From: Alphaproteobacteria bacterium
GTDB lineage: Bacteria; Pseudomonadota; Alphaproteobacteria; TMED109
NCBI GenBank assembly: GCA_022825235.1
Contig: JAJDYI010000026.1
Location: forward strand, 1 to 64,000
Reading direction: 5' to 3'
Length of the DNA stretch: 64,000 nucleotides
How positions within the stretch are numbered: position 1 is the stretch's first letter; every line of letters begins with the position of its first letter. The translations under genes were made by a program, and so were the position numbers. Below the pieces are notes generated by a model. It made no database searches and was not told where the DNA came from. It was given only the letters and a program-made list of their open reading frames with translations. Positions 41,453-48,883 of this stretch are shown piece by piece.

Positions 41453-42373
41453 TCAGGCGAACAGGATCGCCGACAGCCGCATGCGTGTCTGAGCGGTCAG
41501 GGGATCGCCTTCACCGAAGACCTCGAAGAGCTTCAGCAGGCGCTTGCGAGCGGCGGCATCGTTCCACTTGCGGTCGCGGCGCACGCTTTCGAGCAGCTGA
41601 TCGACGGCCTCTTCGCGGGCGTCGGTGGCCAGCAACGCGTTCGCGAGATCGATGCGGGCCTGATGATCGTCCGGGTTCGCTTCCACCTTGGCGCGCAACG
41701 TCGGCACGTCGCCGGCCCTGCTGGCCTCGGCGGCGAGCGAGATCGCCGAACGGAGCGACTCGATGGCCGGATCGTTGGCCAAATCTTCCGAGATGTTCTC
41801 CAGGATGTCTCGCGCGTCAGCCGTGCGGCCGGCCTTGAGCAGCGCCTTCCCGAGGCCGGCGATGGCGCGCGCATTGGCGCCGTCGCGCTCCAGCACCGCG
41901 GTGTAGAGATCGGCAGCCTTCTTGGCGTCTTCGGCCAGCGCGGCGTCGGCCGCTTCGAGGGCCTGCTCGATCTGCTCCTGCACGGCGCCGACCGACTGCT
42001 GAGCCACCCGGTCGACGAACGCGCGGACTTCGCCAGCCGGCAAGGCGCCGGCGAAGCCGTCCACCGGTTGACCGTCCACGAACGCGTACACCATCGGCAG
42101 CGACTGGACCCGCAGCTGCGCGGCCAGCGTCTGATTCTCATCGACATTGACACGGGCGAGCGCCACCTTGCCACCCGCGGCGCCCACCGCTGCCTCCAGC
42201 AGCGGCGTGAGCTGCTTGCAGGGGCCGCACCATTCGGCCCAGAAGTCCACGATCACCGGCCGGTTTCGGGAAGCGGACAGCACATCCTCGGCGAATCGGG
42301 CGGTACCGGTGTCGAAGATGTGACCCGTGGGAGCGGCCGGCGCGCCGCCGATCAGGGCGTCGGAATCTTGCAT
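41453..42373 (-). CDS. cnoX: Thioredoxin-like co-chaperone CnoX (YbbN)
   Basis: A 306-residue protein with a thioredoxin domain (about residues 15-110) and a helical TPR-like C-terminal part. The active site is DFWAEWCGPCKQLTP with WCGPC, unlike E. coli CnoX where the motif is SQHC; so this one is likely redox-active. The C-terminal domain has RDGANARAIAGLGKALLKAGRTADARDILE-type repeats (RDGANARAIAGLGKALLKAG). CnoX holds oxidised proteins for GroEL and DnaK. ATG 42373 is preferred over GTG 42403 because GGAAAA lies six bases before it. It heads a coupled cluster with LON, Trm112, DUF971 and methyltransferase genes. Confidence 0.9.
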   Translation of the reverse strand: MQDSDALIGGAPAAPTGHIFDTGTARFAEDVLSASRNRPVIVDFWAEWCGPCKQLTPLLEAAVGAAGGKVALARVNVDENQTLAAQLRVQSLPMVYAFVDGQPVDGFAGALPAGEVRAFVDRVAQQSVGAVQEQIEQALEAADAALAEDAKKAADLYTAVLERDGANARAIAGLGKALLKAGRTADARDILENISEDLANDPAIESLRSAISLAAEASRAGDVPTLRAKVEANPDDHQARIDLANALLATDAREEAVDQLLESVRRDRKWNDAAARKRLLKLFEVFGEGDPLTAQTRMRLSAILFA

Positions 42374-42413
42374 GGATTTTCCGATGGAGGCAGGGCTCGC
42401 CACGTGCTGAAGG

Positions 42414-42441
42414 TTGCGCGGCCGAGACCTTACTCTATCAT
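42414..42441 (+). promoter_or_regulatory. Promoter for tRNA-Gly
   Basis: TTGCGC (42414-42419) and TATCAT (42436-42441) are 16 bases apart. The -10 ends 15 bases before the mature tRNA 5' end. Confidence 0.5.
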
Positions 42442-42456
42442 GCCGAACCCGGCTCA

Positions 42457-42531
42457 GCGGGCGTAGCTCAGGGGTAGAGCGCTACCTTGCCAAGGTAGAA
42501 GTCGTGAGTTCGAATCTCATCGCCCGCTCCA
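42457..42531 (+). tRNA. tRNA-Gly (GCC anticodon)
   Basis: The acceptor stem GCGGGCG/CGCCCGC is perfect. The D-arm is GCTCAGGGGTAGAGC, the anticodon stem CTACC/GGTAG surrounds TTGCCAA, giving anticodon GCC, and the T-arm contains GAGTTCGAATCTC. CCA is encoded at 42529-42531. It sits between cnoX (divergent) and egtD. Confidence 0.98.
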
Positions 42532-42786
42532 TCATGGGCTCCGCGTGGCGCCGGCGCCGCCCGTCCGACGCGAGGGCGATGCGGGGTTGAACACGGCACC
42601 GCGCCGCGGTCCGTGGACGGTGCCGTGACCGTCATCAGCCGGGCAGCACCGAAGTCGCCGGTTCATCCGAATCCGTGCTCGTGTCGCCCGGCGGCCGGGC
42701 CTTTGCCGAGGCCCCCCTGCACGCACCTTCGGAGTGTTCGGGTTGGTCGGGAACCGGGAGCGGCGCGCTCAGGCGCCGCGTACTCT

Positions 42787-43791
42787 TCACCGCGCGGCGG
42801 AGCCCTCGAAGCCCGCCAGCACGAGCGAGAAGTACTGGTTGTCCGGCGTGTAGTGACGATGCAGCCTGAAGCCCGCGCTGCGCACGAGGTGTTCCAGCGA
42901 TTCGCGACTGAATTTCCGGCTGACCTCGGTCAGGATTGACTCGCCCGGCGCGAACCGGACCTGCTCGTCCAGGCGGCCGATGGTCACGGTTTGCGGCTGC
43001 GTCGCCACCAGGCGCATTTCGATCTGGCTGCGTTGCTCGCTGTAGATCGCGTCGTGGCGGAAGGCCTCGGGTTCGAAGTCGGCACCGAGGCGCGCGTTCA
43101 GGACGCGCAACACGTTCTGGTTGAAGGCAGCGGTCAAGCCTTCGGAATCGTTGTAGGCGTCATGCAGGACCTGGTGGTCCTTGATCCGGTCGGCCCCCAT
43201 CAGGAGAAAGTCGCCGGGCTCCATCCTGGCAGCGAGATCCCGGAGAAACCGGATGCCCTCCGTCTCGGGAAAGTTGCCGATGGTCCCGCCCAGGAACAGA
43301 AAGAGGCGGGGCCCCTCCGGTACCGGCAGCGCGTCCAGCCCGGCGGTGTAGTCGCCCACGAACAGCTGCACGTCGATCTCCGGATGACGCGCCTGCAGCG
43401 CCCGGCCGCCGGCGTGCAGCGCATCGGGCGAAATGTCGAACGCGGCGTAGGTCGCGAGTGGGCCGACGCGACTGCAGGCGTCGATGATCTGCGGGGTCTT
43501 TCGGGACATTCCGCTGCCGAACTCGAACACGGTGGCTGGCCGGACGGTGGCGGCGACGCTCCCGACCACGTTGGTCAGCAGCGCGTCCTCGGTCCGGGTC
43601 ACGTAGTACTCCTTGGTCCGGCAGATCTGGTCGAACAGATCGGAACCGGCCTCGTCGTACAGGTACTTGGGAGGCAGCGAGCGCGGGGAACCAAGCAGCA
43701 GCTCACGCACGTCGTCGGCGAGCGTGGGCACGGGGCGGGACGGGGGGACAACCTGGGTGGTGAGCTCGCCCACGCCGGCAGTGATGTCCAT
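42787..43791 (-). CDS. egtD: L-histidine N(alpha)-methyltransferase EgtD
   Basis: A 334-residue protein of normal EgtD length. It trimethylates histidine to hercynine, the first step of ergothioneine synthesis. Diagnostic segments are LPPKYLYDEAGSDLFDQICRTKEYY, TVFEFGSGMSRKT (SAM motif I, about 89-101), YAAFDISPDAL, FLGGTIGNFPE (about 168-178), LLMGADRIKD and the C-terminal AIYSEQRSQIEMRLVA, in which the Glu-x-Arg region binds histidine. The other ergothioneine genes, egtB and egtC, are 12 kb away. No egtA or egtE is recognised in the window. Confidence 0.95.
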   Translation of the reverse strand: MDITAGVGELTTQVVPPSRPVPTLADDVRELLLGSPRSLPPKYLYDEAGSDLFDQICRTKEYYVTRTEDALLTNVVGSVAATVRPATVFEFGSGMSRKTPQIIDACSRVGPLATYAAFDISPDALHAGGRALQARHPEIDVQLFVGDYTAGLDALPVPEGPRLFLFLGGTIGNFPETEGIRFLRDLAARMEPGDFLLMGADRIKDHQVLHDAYNDSEGLTAAFNQNVLRVLNARLGADFEPEAFRHDAIYSEQRSQIEMRLVATQPQTVTIGRLDEQVRFAPGESILTEVSRKFSRESLEHLVRSAGFRLHRHYTPDNQYFSLVLAGFEGSAAR

Positions 43792-43915
43792 GATGCTTGT
43801 CCGGCTCGGGAGCAGTTCGGCCGCTGCAATGCTCCGGCGCGGAGTCCGGCAGCCATCGAAGCCTCAGGCTGCGGACCGTACAGGACCTTCCAGGGACAGA
43901 CAACTTGCCGGCCGC

Positions 43916-44464
43916 TCAGGCTCCCTCGGCACGTGCCCGTTCGGCCCGGTGGAACCGTGCGAGCTGGTGCCAGGGCCGCGGTTGCCAGAAAGTCTGGGCC
44001 CGGCCCGACGTCGAGGGCAGCACCCAGAGGCGCGTGCTGCCGATGCGCTGTGGCTGCAGCCCGTAACCCTCGGGTCCGGTGGCCAGCCGCACGTCGAACT
44101 GCTCGCGGAGGAAGGCCCGGGCAGGCGTCTTGGCCGTGAAGGCGAGGACGCGCGGCTGGTACCGCTCGATCTTCTTCCGCAGCGCATCGGACTGGTACGC
44201 CTCCGCGGAGAGGTCGGAGTCGTTGCCGAACTCGTGCTTGGCGAGGTCGGTCAGGCCCAGGCCGTAACCGGATACGAGGCGATACTCCGCGGGATCGAGC
44301 CGCCGGTCGGTGAAGCCGGCCTCGTGCAGCACCGCCCAGAACCGGTTCCCGCGGCGGGCGTAGTACGCGCCGACCCTCGCCGAAGTAAAGCCGACAGCCG
44401 AGCCGCAGAACACGGTGATCAGGCCCCCTCGGAGGACATCGGGCAGGACGTAGGGACGGTTCAT
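43916..44464 (-). CDS. mug: Mismatch-specific uracil/thymine DNA glycosylase (Mug family)
   Basis: A 182-residue protein of the TDG/Mug group. Motif A, usually GINPG, is FCGSAVGFTSA here, a GSAxG form seen in many Mug-family proteins and in other relatives. The following GAYYARRGNRFWAVLHEAGFTDRRL, YGLGLTDLAKHE and C-terminal VLPSTSGRAQTFW (motif B, here LPSTSG) fit the family. The enzyme removes uracil or thymine opposite guanine. It starts at ATG 44464, next to the divergent arsR promoter. Loss of the Asn in motif A suggests lower activity on uracil, or different base preference. Confidence 0.88.
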   Translation of the reverse strand: MNRPYVLPDVLRGGLITVFCGSAVGFTSARVGAYYARRGNRFWAVLHEAGFTDRRLDPAEYRLVSGYGLGLTDLAKHEFGNDSDLSAEAYQSDALRKKIERYQPRVLAFTAKTPARAFLREQFDVRLATGPEGYGLQPQRIGSTRLWVLPSTSGRAQTFWQPRPWHQLARFHRAERARAEGA

Positions 44465-44664
44465 GCAGCTGGCTCGCGGCAGTTCGCGGCCCCGTGTCCG
44501 ACTGGGCGGGCGTCCGCCCGGCAGTTGCCCCGGCCGGATCCCGCCGGTGCGCGTGGACGGACGCCGCCGGCGCCGTGCAGGCGCGTCACGGAAGCTGTGG
44601 TCCGGCGGCGCGGCTCCCAAACCCGGGGCTGCGCCGGTGGCCGGTCAGCGGCGTCGGTTTTTTC

Positions 44665-44693
44665 TTGACGATTGGCCGATCTTTCGATATTTC
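44665..44693 (+). promoter_or_regulatory. Promoter of the arsRC-aqpS operon
   Basis: TTGACG (44665-44670) and TATTTC (44688-44693) are 17 bases apart, just before the arsR start at 44701. An imperfect dyad (CTTTCG to CGCGAAG) overlaps the -10, where ArsR would be expected to bind; the short leader agrees with an autoregulated gene. Confidence 0.5.
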
Positions 44694-44700
44694 GCGAAGT

Positions 44701-45060
44701 ATGGAAAGCAAGAGAGCCCTGGAGGCACTGAGCGCCCTGTCCCACGAGACGCGGCTTTCGGTTTTTCGGCTTCTCGTCACGGCGGGCCCCACGGGTCTAT
44801 CGGCCGGCGTCATCGCCGAACAGCTGGAGGTGCTGCCGAACACCCTGTCGAACCACTTGGGGCTGCTTGCCCGGGCCGGGCTGGTCGTGCCGGCCCGGAA
44901 CGGCCGGGTGATCCGGTACTCCGCCAATTATGACGGGATGCGCGAGCTCATGGCGTTTCTCGTGCGCGACTGCTGCGCGGGAAACCCGGAAATCTGCTCG
45001 TCGCTGCTCGCGGTCGCGGCCCATGGCGCCACCTGCGACGGGACGACGGCGCTGACGTGA
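44701..45060 (+). CDS. arsR: ArsR/SmtB family transcriptional regulator
   Basis: A 119-residue winged helix-turn-helix repressor. The DNA-binding region is LSAGVIAEQLEVLPNTLSNHLGLLARAGLV (about residues 37-66), preceded by ALSHETRLSVFRLLV. The C-terminal segment RDCCAGNPEICSS carries three cysteines that could bind arsenite or a related metalloid, as in C-terminal-site ArsR proteins. It would repress the operon until metalloid binds. The gene starts right after the promoter and is followed by arsC (10 bases) and aqpS, giving a complete small arsenic operon. Confidence 0.93.
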   Translation: MESKRALEALSALSHETRLSVFRLLVTAGPTGLSAGVIAEQLEVLPNTLSNHLGLLARAGLVVPARNGRVIRYSANYDGMRELMAFLVRDCCAGNPEICSSLLAVAAHGATCDGTTALT

Positions 45061-45070
45061 AAAGGGAACC

Positions 45071-45592
45071 ATGACCCGTATCTACAACGTGCTGTTCCTC
45101 TGTACGGGAAACTCCGCCCGCTCGATCATGGCCGAGGCGATCCTGGGCCGTGAGGGGATGGGGAGGTTCAAGGCCTTCTCCGCGGGCTCCTACCCGAAGG
45201 GGGAGGTCCATCCGTACGCCCACGAATTTCTCGCGGGCCTGAATTACGACATGTCGTTCGCCCGCTCGAAGAGCTGGGATGACTTCGCGCGCCCCGATGC
45301 GCCGGACCTGGATTTCGTCTTCACCGTCTGCGACCGGGCGGCGGCAGAAGTCTGCCCGGCCTGGCCCGGGCAGCCGATGTCGGCCCACTGGGGCGTCCCG
45401 GACCCCGCGGCGCTCGGCGGCAGCGAGGCGGAACGACGATTCGCGTTTGCCGATACGTACCGGATGCTGTTCAACCGCATTTCCATCTTCGTGAACCTGC
45501 CGTTTGCCTCCCTGGACGAGCTCACGCTGCAGAAGCAGCTGGAAGAGATCGGTCAGCACAAGGAGGATGCAGCCCAGGCTGCACCGGGATAG
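45071..45592 (+). CDS. arsC: Arsenate reductase ArsC (low-molecular-weight phosphatase/thioredoxin type)
   Basis: A 173-residue arsenate reductase of the low-molecular-weight tyrosine phosphatase family. The phosphate loop CTGNSARS (Cys 11 to Ser 18, CX5R) is followed by SIMAEAIL. The later cysteine (FTVCDRAAAEVCPAW) matches the region where the second and third redox cysteines lie in thioredoxin-coupled ArsC, and the DP acid motif is in VPDPAALGG. It reduces As(V) to As(III), which the channel downstream would export. Length is somewhat longer than the usual 130-140, with a C-terminal extension. Confidence 0.93.
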   Translation: MTRIYNVLFLCTGNSARSIMAEAILGREGMGRFKAFSAGSYPKGEVHPYAHEFLAGLNYDMSFARSKSWDDFARPDAPDLDFVFTVCDRAAAEVCPAWPGQPMSAHWGVPDPAALGGSEAERRFAFADTYRMLFNRISIFVNLPFASLDELTLQKQLEEIGQHKEDAAQAAPG

Positions 45593-45600
45593 TCCGCCCC

Positions 45601-46287
45601 GTGGAGTTCGATCGCGCTCGGCGGCACCTCGCCGAAGGGGCTGGCACGGCCTTCCTCGTCGCCACGGTCGTCGGGTCCGGCATCATGGCCGAGACCCTCG
45701 CCGACGACACGGCGGTCGCCCTGCTGGGCAATACCATTGCGACCGGGGCGATCCTCGTCGTGTTGATCACGGTGCTGGGGCCCGTGTCGGGGGCGCACTT
45801 CAACCCGGCCGTGACGCTGGCCTTCGCGGTCCGTCGCGACCTGCCGCCCGCCCACGCGGTCACCTACATGGCGGTTCAGATCACCGGCGGCGTGGCCGGC
45901 ACCGTCGCCGCCCACCTCATGTTCGAGCAGCCGCTTCTCCAGCTCTCGGAGACGGCGCGGGCCGGGCCGGCGCAATGGTTCGCGGAAATGGTCGCGACGT
46001 TCGGGCTGGTTGCGACCATTCTGGCCGGGCTCCGGTTTCGCCCGTCGGCGGTCCCCTGGCTCGTCGGCCTGTACATTTCGGCCGCGTACTGGTTCACGGC
46101 GTCGACGTCCTTCGCCAATCCTGCCGTCACCATTGCGCGCTGTCTTTCCGACACCTTTTCCGGGATCCGGCCTGTCGACGTTCCGGCGTTTCTCCTCGCG
46201 CAGGCCGCCGGCGCACTGCTCGCCGCACTGGCCGTCAGGTGGCTGCTCAAGGAATGCGCGGCCGAGACGCGGCTCCGGCAGGGCTGA
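45601..46287 (+). CDS. aqpS: Aquaporin family protein, AqpS-like arsenite channel
   Basis: A 228-residue MIP-family channel starting at GTG with six membrane helices. The first Asn-Pro-Ala loop is AHFNPAVTLAF (about residue 65). The second is FANPAVTIARCLSDTFSGI (about 175-193), where the residue after NPA is Val rather than the usual selectivity-filter Arg, which widens the pore. This form matches AqpS of Sinorhizobium, which lets arsenite out down its gradient after ArsC makes it. No arsB or acr3 pump is in the window, so this is the likely exit route. The gene follows arsC by eight bases. Confidence 0.9.
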   Translation: MEFDRARRHLAEGAGTAFLVATVVGSGIMAETLADDTAVALLGNTIATGAILVVLITVLGPVSGAHFNPAVTLAFAVRRDLPPAHAVTYMAVQITGGVAGTVAAHLMFEQPLLQLSETARAGPAQWFAEMVATFGLVATILAGLRFRPSAVPWLVGLYISAAYWFTASTSFANPAVTIARCLSDTFSGIRPVDVPAFLLAQAAGALLAALAVRWLLKECAAETRLRQG

Positions 46288-46401
46288 GCCGGCACCCGCC
46301 CGGCCACGGGTTGCCGGTCCCGGATTCGCCCGGCCCGCCCGGAGCGCCCTATGTTGCGCTGCAACCCGAACCCATTCCGCCTGACGGGAGGACCCTCCGC
46401 C

Positions 46402-46737
46402 GTGTCTCGAATTGTCGTCGCCTGCGCGTTGCTGAGCATCGCGCTCGTCACCGCTCTGCCCGCTTCGGCAAAGTTGATCTGCGTCCGCAATGCCGGCGCC
46501 GATTCGCTCGGAGTCCGATCCGGCCATTCGATGTTCTGGCTGGACGGCGGGCGCCTGCGCTGTTTCCGCACCGACGAGGATCTGGCCACGCTCCAGAACT
46601 GGGATGTCCAGCAGTGCGACGAGCGCGATATCGCCGTTGACCTCCGGGAACACGCGTGCCTGATCGCCGTCGGCAGTGACGGCGTGTGCGTGCCGGAACT
46701 GGAGACGCGCCAGCTTGCGGACGCCTGCCGCGAATGA
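46402..46737 (+). CDS. Small secreted cysteine-rich hypothetical protein
   Basis: A 111-residue protein with a clear signal peptide (VSRIVVACALLSIALVTALPASA, cleavage after ASA near residue 23, GTG start). The mature part has six cysteines (ICVRN, LRCFR, QQCDE, EHACL, DGVCV, DACRE), an even number that suggests three disulfides in the periplasm. An upstream ATG at 46351 would add 17 residues; GGGAGG lies 11 bases before the GTG. No family recognised. It is convergent with a zincin-like metallopeptidase gene, eight bases away. Confidence 0.72.
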   Translation: MSRIVVACALLSIALVTALPASAKLICVRNAGADSLGVRSGHSMFWLDGGRLRCFRTDEDLATLQNWDVQQCDERDIAVDLREHACLIAVGSDGVCVPELETRQLADACRE

Positions 46738-46744
46738 GTCGTCG

Positions 46745-47170
46745 TCAGCCGGCCTGCGCCTCGATCTGCTCCATGTCCTCGTCGCTCAGGCCGAAGTGGT
46801 GGCCGATTTCGTGGATCAGCACGTGGCGCACGATGGACTCGAAGCTGTCCTCGGAGTCGGCCCAGTAGTCGATGAGCGCGCGTCGGTACAGGAAGACCAT
46901 GTCCGGCCCGTCGGGCACCGAAACCGAATCCTTGTGACCGATGGCGACACCCTGATATAGCCCCATCAGCTCGAAGGGGCTGTCGAGCTGCAGGTCACGC
47001 AGCACGTCGTCGTCGCAGAACTCCTCGACGCGGAATGCGATGGCCCCGACCTGCGAGCGAAAGGGCTCCGGCAGGCGCGCGAGCTCGATGGCCGCGATCG
47101 CCGCGATGTCGTCGAGCGAGGGGGCCCGCCCGAACGCCCGGGGCGTCGCGCTGCTTGCAGCCTCCGTCAC
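46745..47170 (-). CDS. Metallopeptidase family protein (zincin-like, DUF1025 type)
   Basis: A 141-residue protein with the zinc-binding motif HVLIHEIGHHFGLSDEDME (HExxH, about residues 116-134). It belongs to a family of small minigluzincin-like metallopeptidases annotated as metallopeptidase family protein. The rest is VGAIAFRVEEFCDD and GHKDSVSVPDGPDMVFLYRRALID. No signal peptide is seen, so it should act in the cytoplasm. Natural substrates are unknown. GTG 47170 fits the family's N-terminal length and no ATG is near. It is divergent from phhB. Confidence 0.9.
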   Translation of the reverse strand: MTEAASSATPRAFGRAPSLDDIAAIAAIELARLPEPFRSQVGAIAFRVEEFCDDDVLRDLQLDSPFELMGLYQGVAIGHKDSVSVPDGPDMVFLYRRALIDYWADSEDSFESIVRHVLIHEIGHHFGLSDEDMEQIEAQAG

Positions 47171-47233
47171 GGTCGTGCACGGTGTCCTTGGAAGCCCGGG
47201 CCGGGCCGCGGGAACCGACACCAGCGAGGAGCC

Positions 47234-47536
47234 ATGCCTGCACCTCTCACGGAACCGGAGCTGACCGGCGCGCTCGCCCGGCTGGCAGGCTGGGAGCGCC
47301 AACCGGGCCGACCGGCGATCAGGAAGACGTACCAGTTCGATGACTTCCAGGCCGCCTTCGCGTGGATGGCCAGGATCGCCGAAGTCGCTGAGCGCATGAA
47401 TCACCATCCCGAGTGGACCAACGTCTACAACCGCGTCGAGGTGACGCTTGCCACCCACGATGCCGGCGCGGTCACCCAGCTCGATGTCGACCTGGCCCTG
47501 GCCATGGAGGCGGCGTGGGGCGACCGAGCCCCGTAG
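47234..47536 (+). CDS. phhB: 4a-hydroxytetrahydrobiopterin dehydratase
   Basis: A 100-residue pterin-4a-carbinolamine dehydratase. It recycles the pterin cofactor formed by aromatic amino acid hydroxylases. The family signatures are KTYQFDDFQAAFAWMARIAEVAE and the active-site motif MNHHPEWTNVYNRVEVTLATHDAGAVT, in which HHPEW is diagnostic (about residue 56-60). No phenylalanine hydroxylase is near; in some bacteria the enzyme also serves molybdopterin metabolism, and moaB lies 2.6 kb downstream. The next gene starts 22 bases before this one ends. Confidence 0.96.
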   Translation: MPAPLTEPELTGALARLAGWERQPGRPAIRKTYQFDDFQAAFAWMARIAEVAERMNHHPEWTNVYNRVEVTLATHDAGAVTQLDVDLALAMEAAWGDRAP

Positions 47537-47997
47537 ACCCTACTCCGGCGGCGGCCTGGTTGGCCACGGCCGGCGGATCGGCGCCTTTTGTCGGGACGGC
47601 GGGCGGCCTCTGGCTGCTCGAGGGGGCATGGCGGGACTACCTCTACCTGACCGGTCTGAACTACGCGCTCGCGTCGCTCGCGTTCCTCGGCGCCCTGCAT
47701 CTCGGCCTCGCGCTGGGGGCCGCCGCGCGCGGCTTCCGCCAGCACGGTTTCTGGTGGGTGGTCCCGTTCCTGCCGGCGGTGGCGGGCCTGGCCGCGCTCG
47801 CCGGCTTCGTCGACTACTTCTGGGTGGTGGTGCTGTTCCTGGGCGCGTTCCTGGCATCCCACGCGGCCGACCTGCGGGCCGTGCGCGAGGGGGTCGCCCC
47901 GGCGTGGTACCGCACCGTCCGCAAGTGGGTGACGGGCGTGGTGCTGTTCTGGGGCGGGACCTTCCTGGTCCATGCCCCGGTCAGCGTCGCCGGATGA
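47515..47997 (+). CDS. DUF3429 family membrane protein
   Basis: A 160-residue protein with four to five predicted membrane helices: WLATAGGSAPFVGTAGGLWL, YLTGLNYALASLAFLGALHLGLAL, WWVVPFLPAVAGLAALAGFV, FWVVVLFLGAFLASHAADL and WVTGVVLFWGGTFLVHAP. The GFxQHGF/W region and the PFL...GL pattern fit DUF3429. Function unknown. The start is GTG 47515 inside the phhB gene, after GGAGG, so the two overlap by 22 bases and are translationally coupled. It ends 17 bases inside the convergent EamA gene. Confidence 0.82.
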   Translation: MGRPSPVDPTPAAAWLATAGGSAPFVGTAGGLWLLEGAWRDYLYLTGLNYALASLAFLGALHLGLALGAAARGFRQHGFWWVVPFLPAVAGLAALAGFVDYFWVVVLFLGAFLASHAADLRAVREGVAPAWYRTVRKWVTGVVLFWGGTFLVHAPVSVAG

Positions 47998-48883
47998 GTC
48001 CCAGTTGGGCCGTGTCGACGCGCTCACCACGCCGGGCGATGAAGAGCGTGGCGGCGACGATGACGCCGGCGCCGGTGATGGTGGCCGCGGCAGGCAGCTG
48101 CCCGAAGAGCAGGAAGCCGTAGAACGTGGCGAAGATCAGCCGGGTGTAGTCGACGGGCATCACCGCGCTCGGCTGCACGCCGCGCAACCCGAGCACGGTG
48201 AACATCTGCCCGAGTGTGCCGGCACCGCCGATCGCCAATAGCAGCAGCAGTTCGAACGGTTCTGGCCAGCGCCAGACGAACAGCGCCGGAACGAACGTCG
48301 CCAGCGTCGCGAAGCCGGCAAACCACAGCTGGATGGTGAGCGTCGCCTCGGTCTCCGCCAGCGATTTCACCGTCAGCTTGACACCGGCAATGGTCACCGC
48401 CGACGCCAGTGACAAGGCCACCCCGGCTGCCGGCAAGTCCGTGCCGGACGGGCCGACCATCAGCACGATGCCGCCAAACCCGATCAGGGTCGCGATCCAG
48501 CGCGGGAGATCGACGCGGTCCCCCATGATCAGGACCGCAAGCGGAATCAGGAAGAGAATGCGCGTGAAACCCAGGGTCACGGCTTCCGCCAGCGGCAGCA
48601 GCGACAGGGCCGTGAAGCCCATCCACATGGAGACCACCCCGAGCAGGCCTCGAAAGAGATGCATGCGCGGCCGTGCGGTCACGATCGCCGCGGGACGTCG
48701 CAGGAAGAAGGGGATCAGGACCACGCCGCCGAAGAGGCACCGGAAGAACGCGAGTTGCAGGGGATGGAAGTCGGTAGAAAGGAACTTGACCAGCGCTGCC
48801 ATCACCGGGAACGTGGCGGCAGCGCAGAGAATGAAGAGCGTGGCGCGCGTATGCGCCGAGACCGGCACCCCCAACCCGCGCAT
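47981..48883 (-). CDS. DMT/EamA family transporter (second of pair)
   Basis: A 300-residue, ten-helix drug/metabolite transporter with two EamA repeats (about residues 10-140 and 155-290). Segments such as FHPLQLAFFRCLFGGVVLIPFFLRR and DRVDLPRWIATLIGFGGIVLMVGP mark repeat one; repeat two has AVMPVDYTRLIFATFYGFLLFG. EamA proteins export amino acids or metabolites; the substrate is not clear. It begins exactly where the first EamA gene ends (TGATG, one-base overlap). The 3' end overlaps the DUF3429 gene by 17 bases. The two tandem EamA proteins differ enough that a heterodimer or duplicated function is possible. Confidence 0.92.
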   Translation of the reverse strand: MRGLGVPVSAHTRATLFILCAAATFPVMAALVKFLSTDFHPLQLAFFRCLFGGVVLIPFFLRRPAAIVTARPRMHLFRGLLGVVSMWMGFTALSLLPLAEAVTLGFTRILFLIPLAVLIMGDRVDLPRWIATLIGFGGIVLMVGPSGTDLPAAGVALSLASAVTIAGVKLTVKSLAETEATLTIQLWFAGFATLATFVPALFVWRWPEPFELLLLLAIGGAGTLGQMFTVLGLRGVQPSAVMPVDYTRLIFATFYGFLLFGQLPAAATITGAGVIVAATLFIARRGERVDTAQLGLIRRR

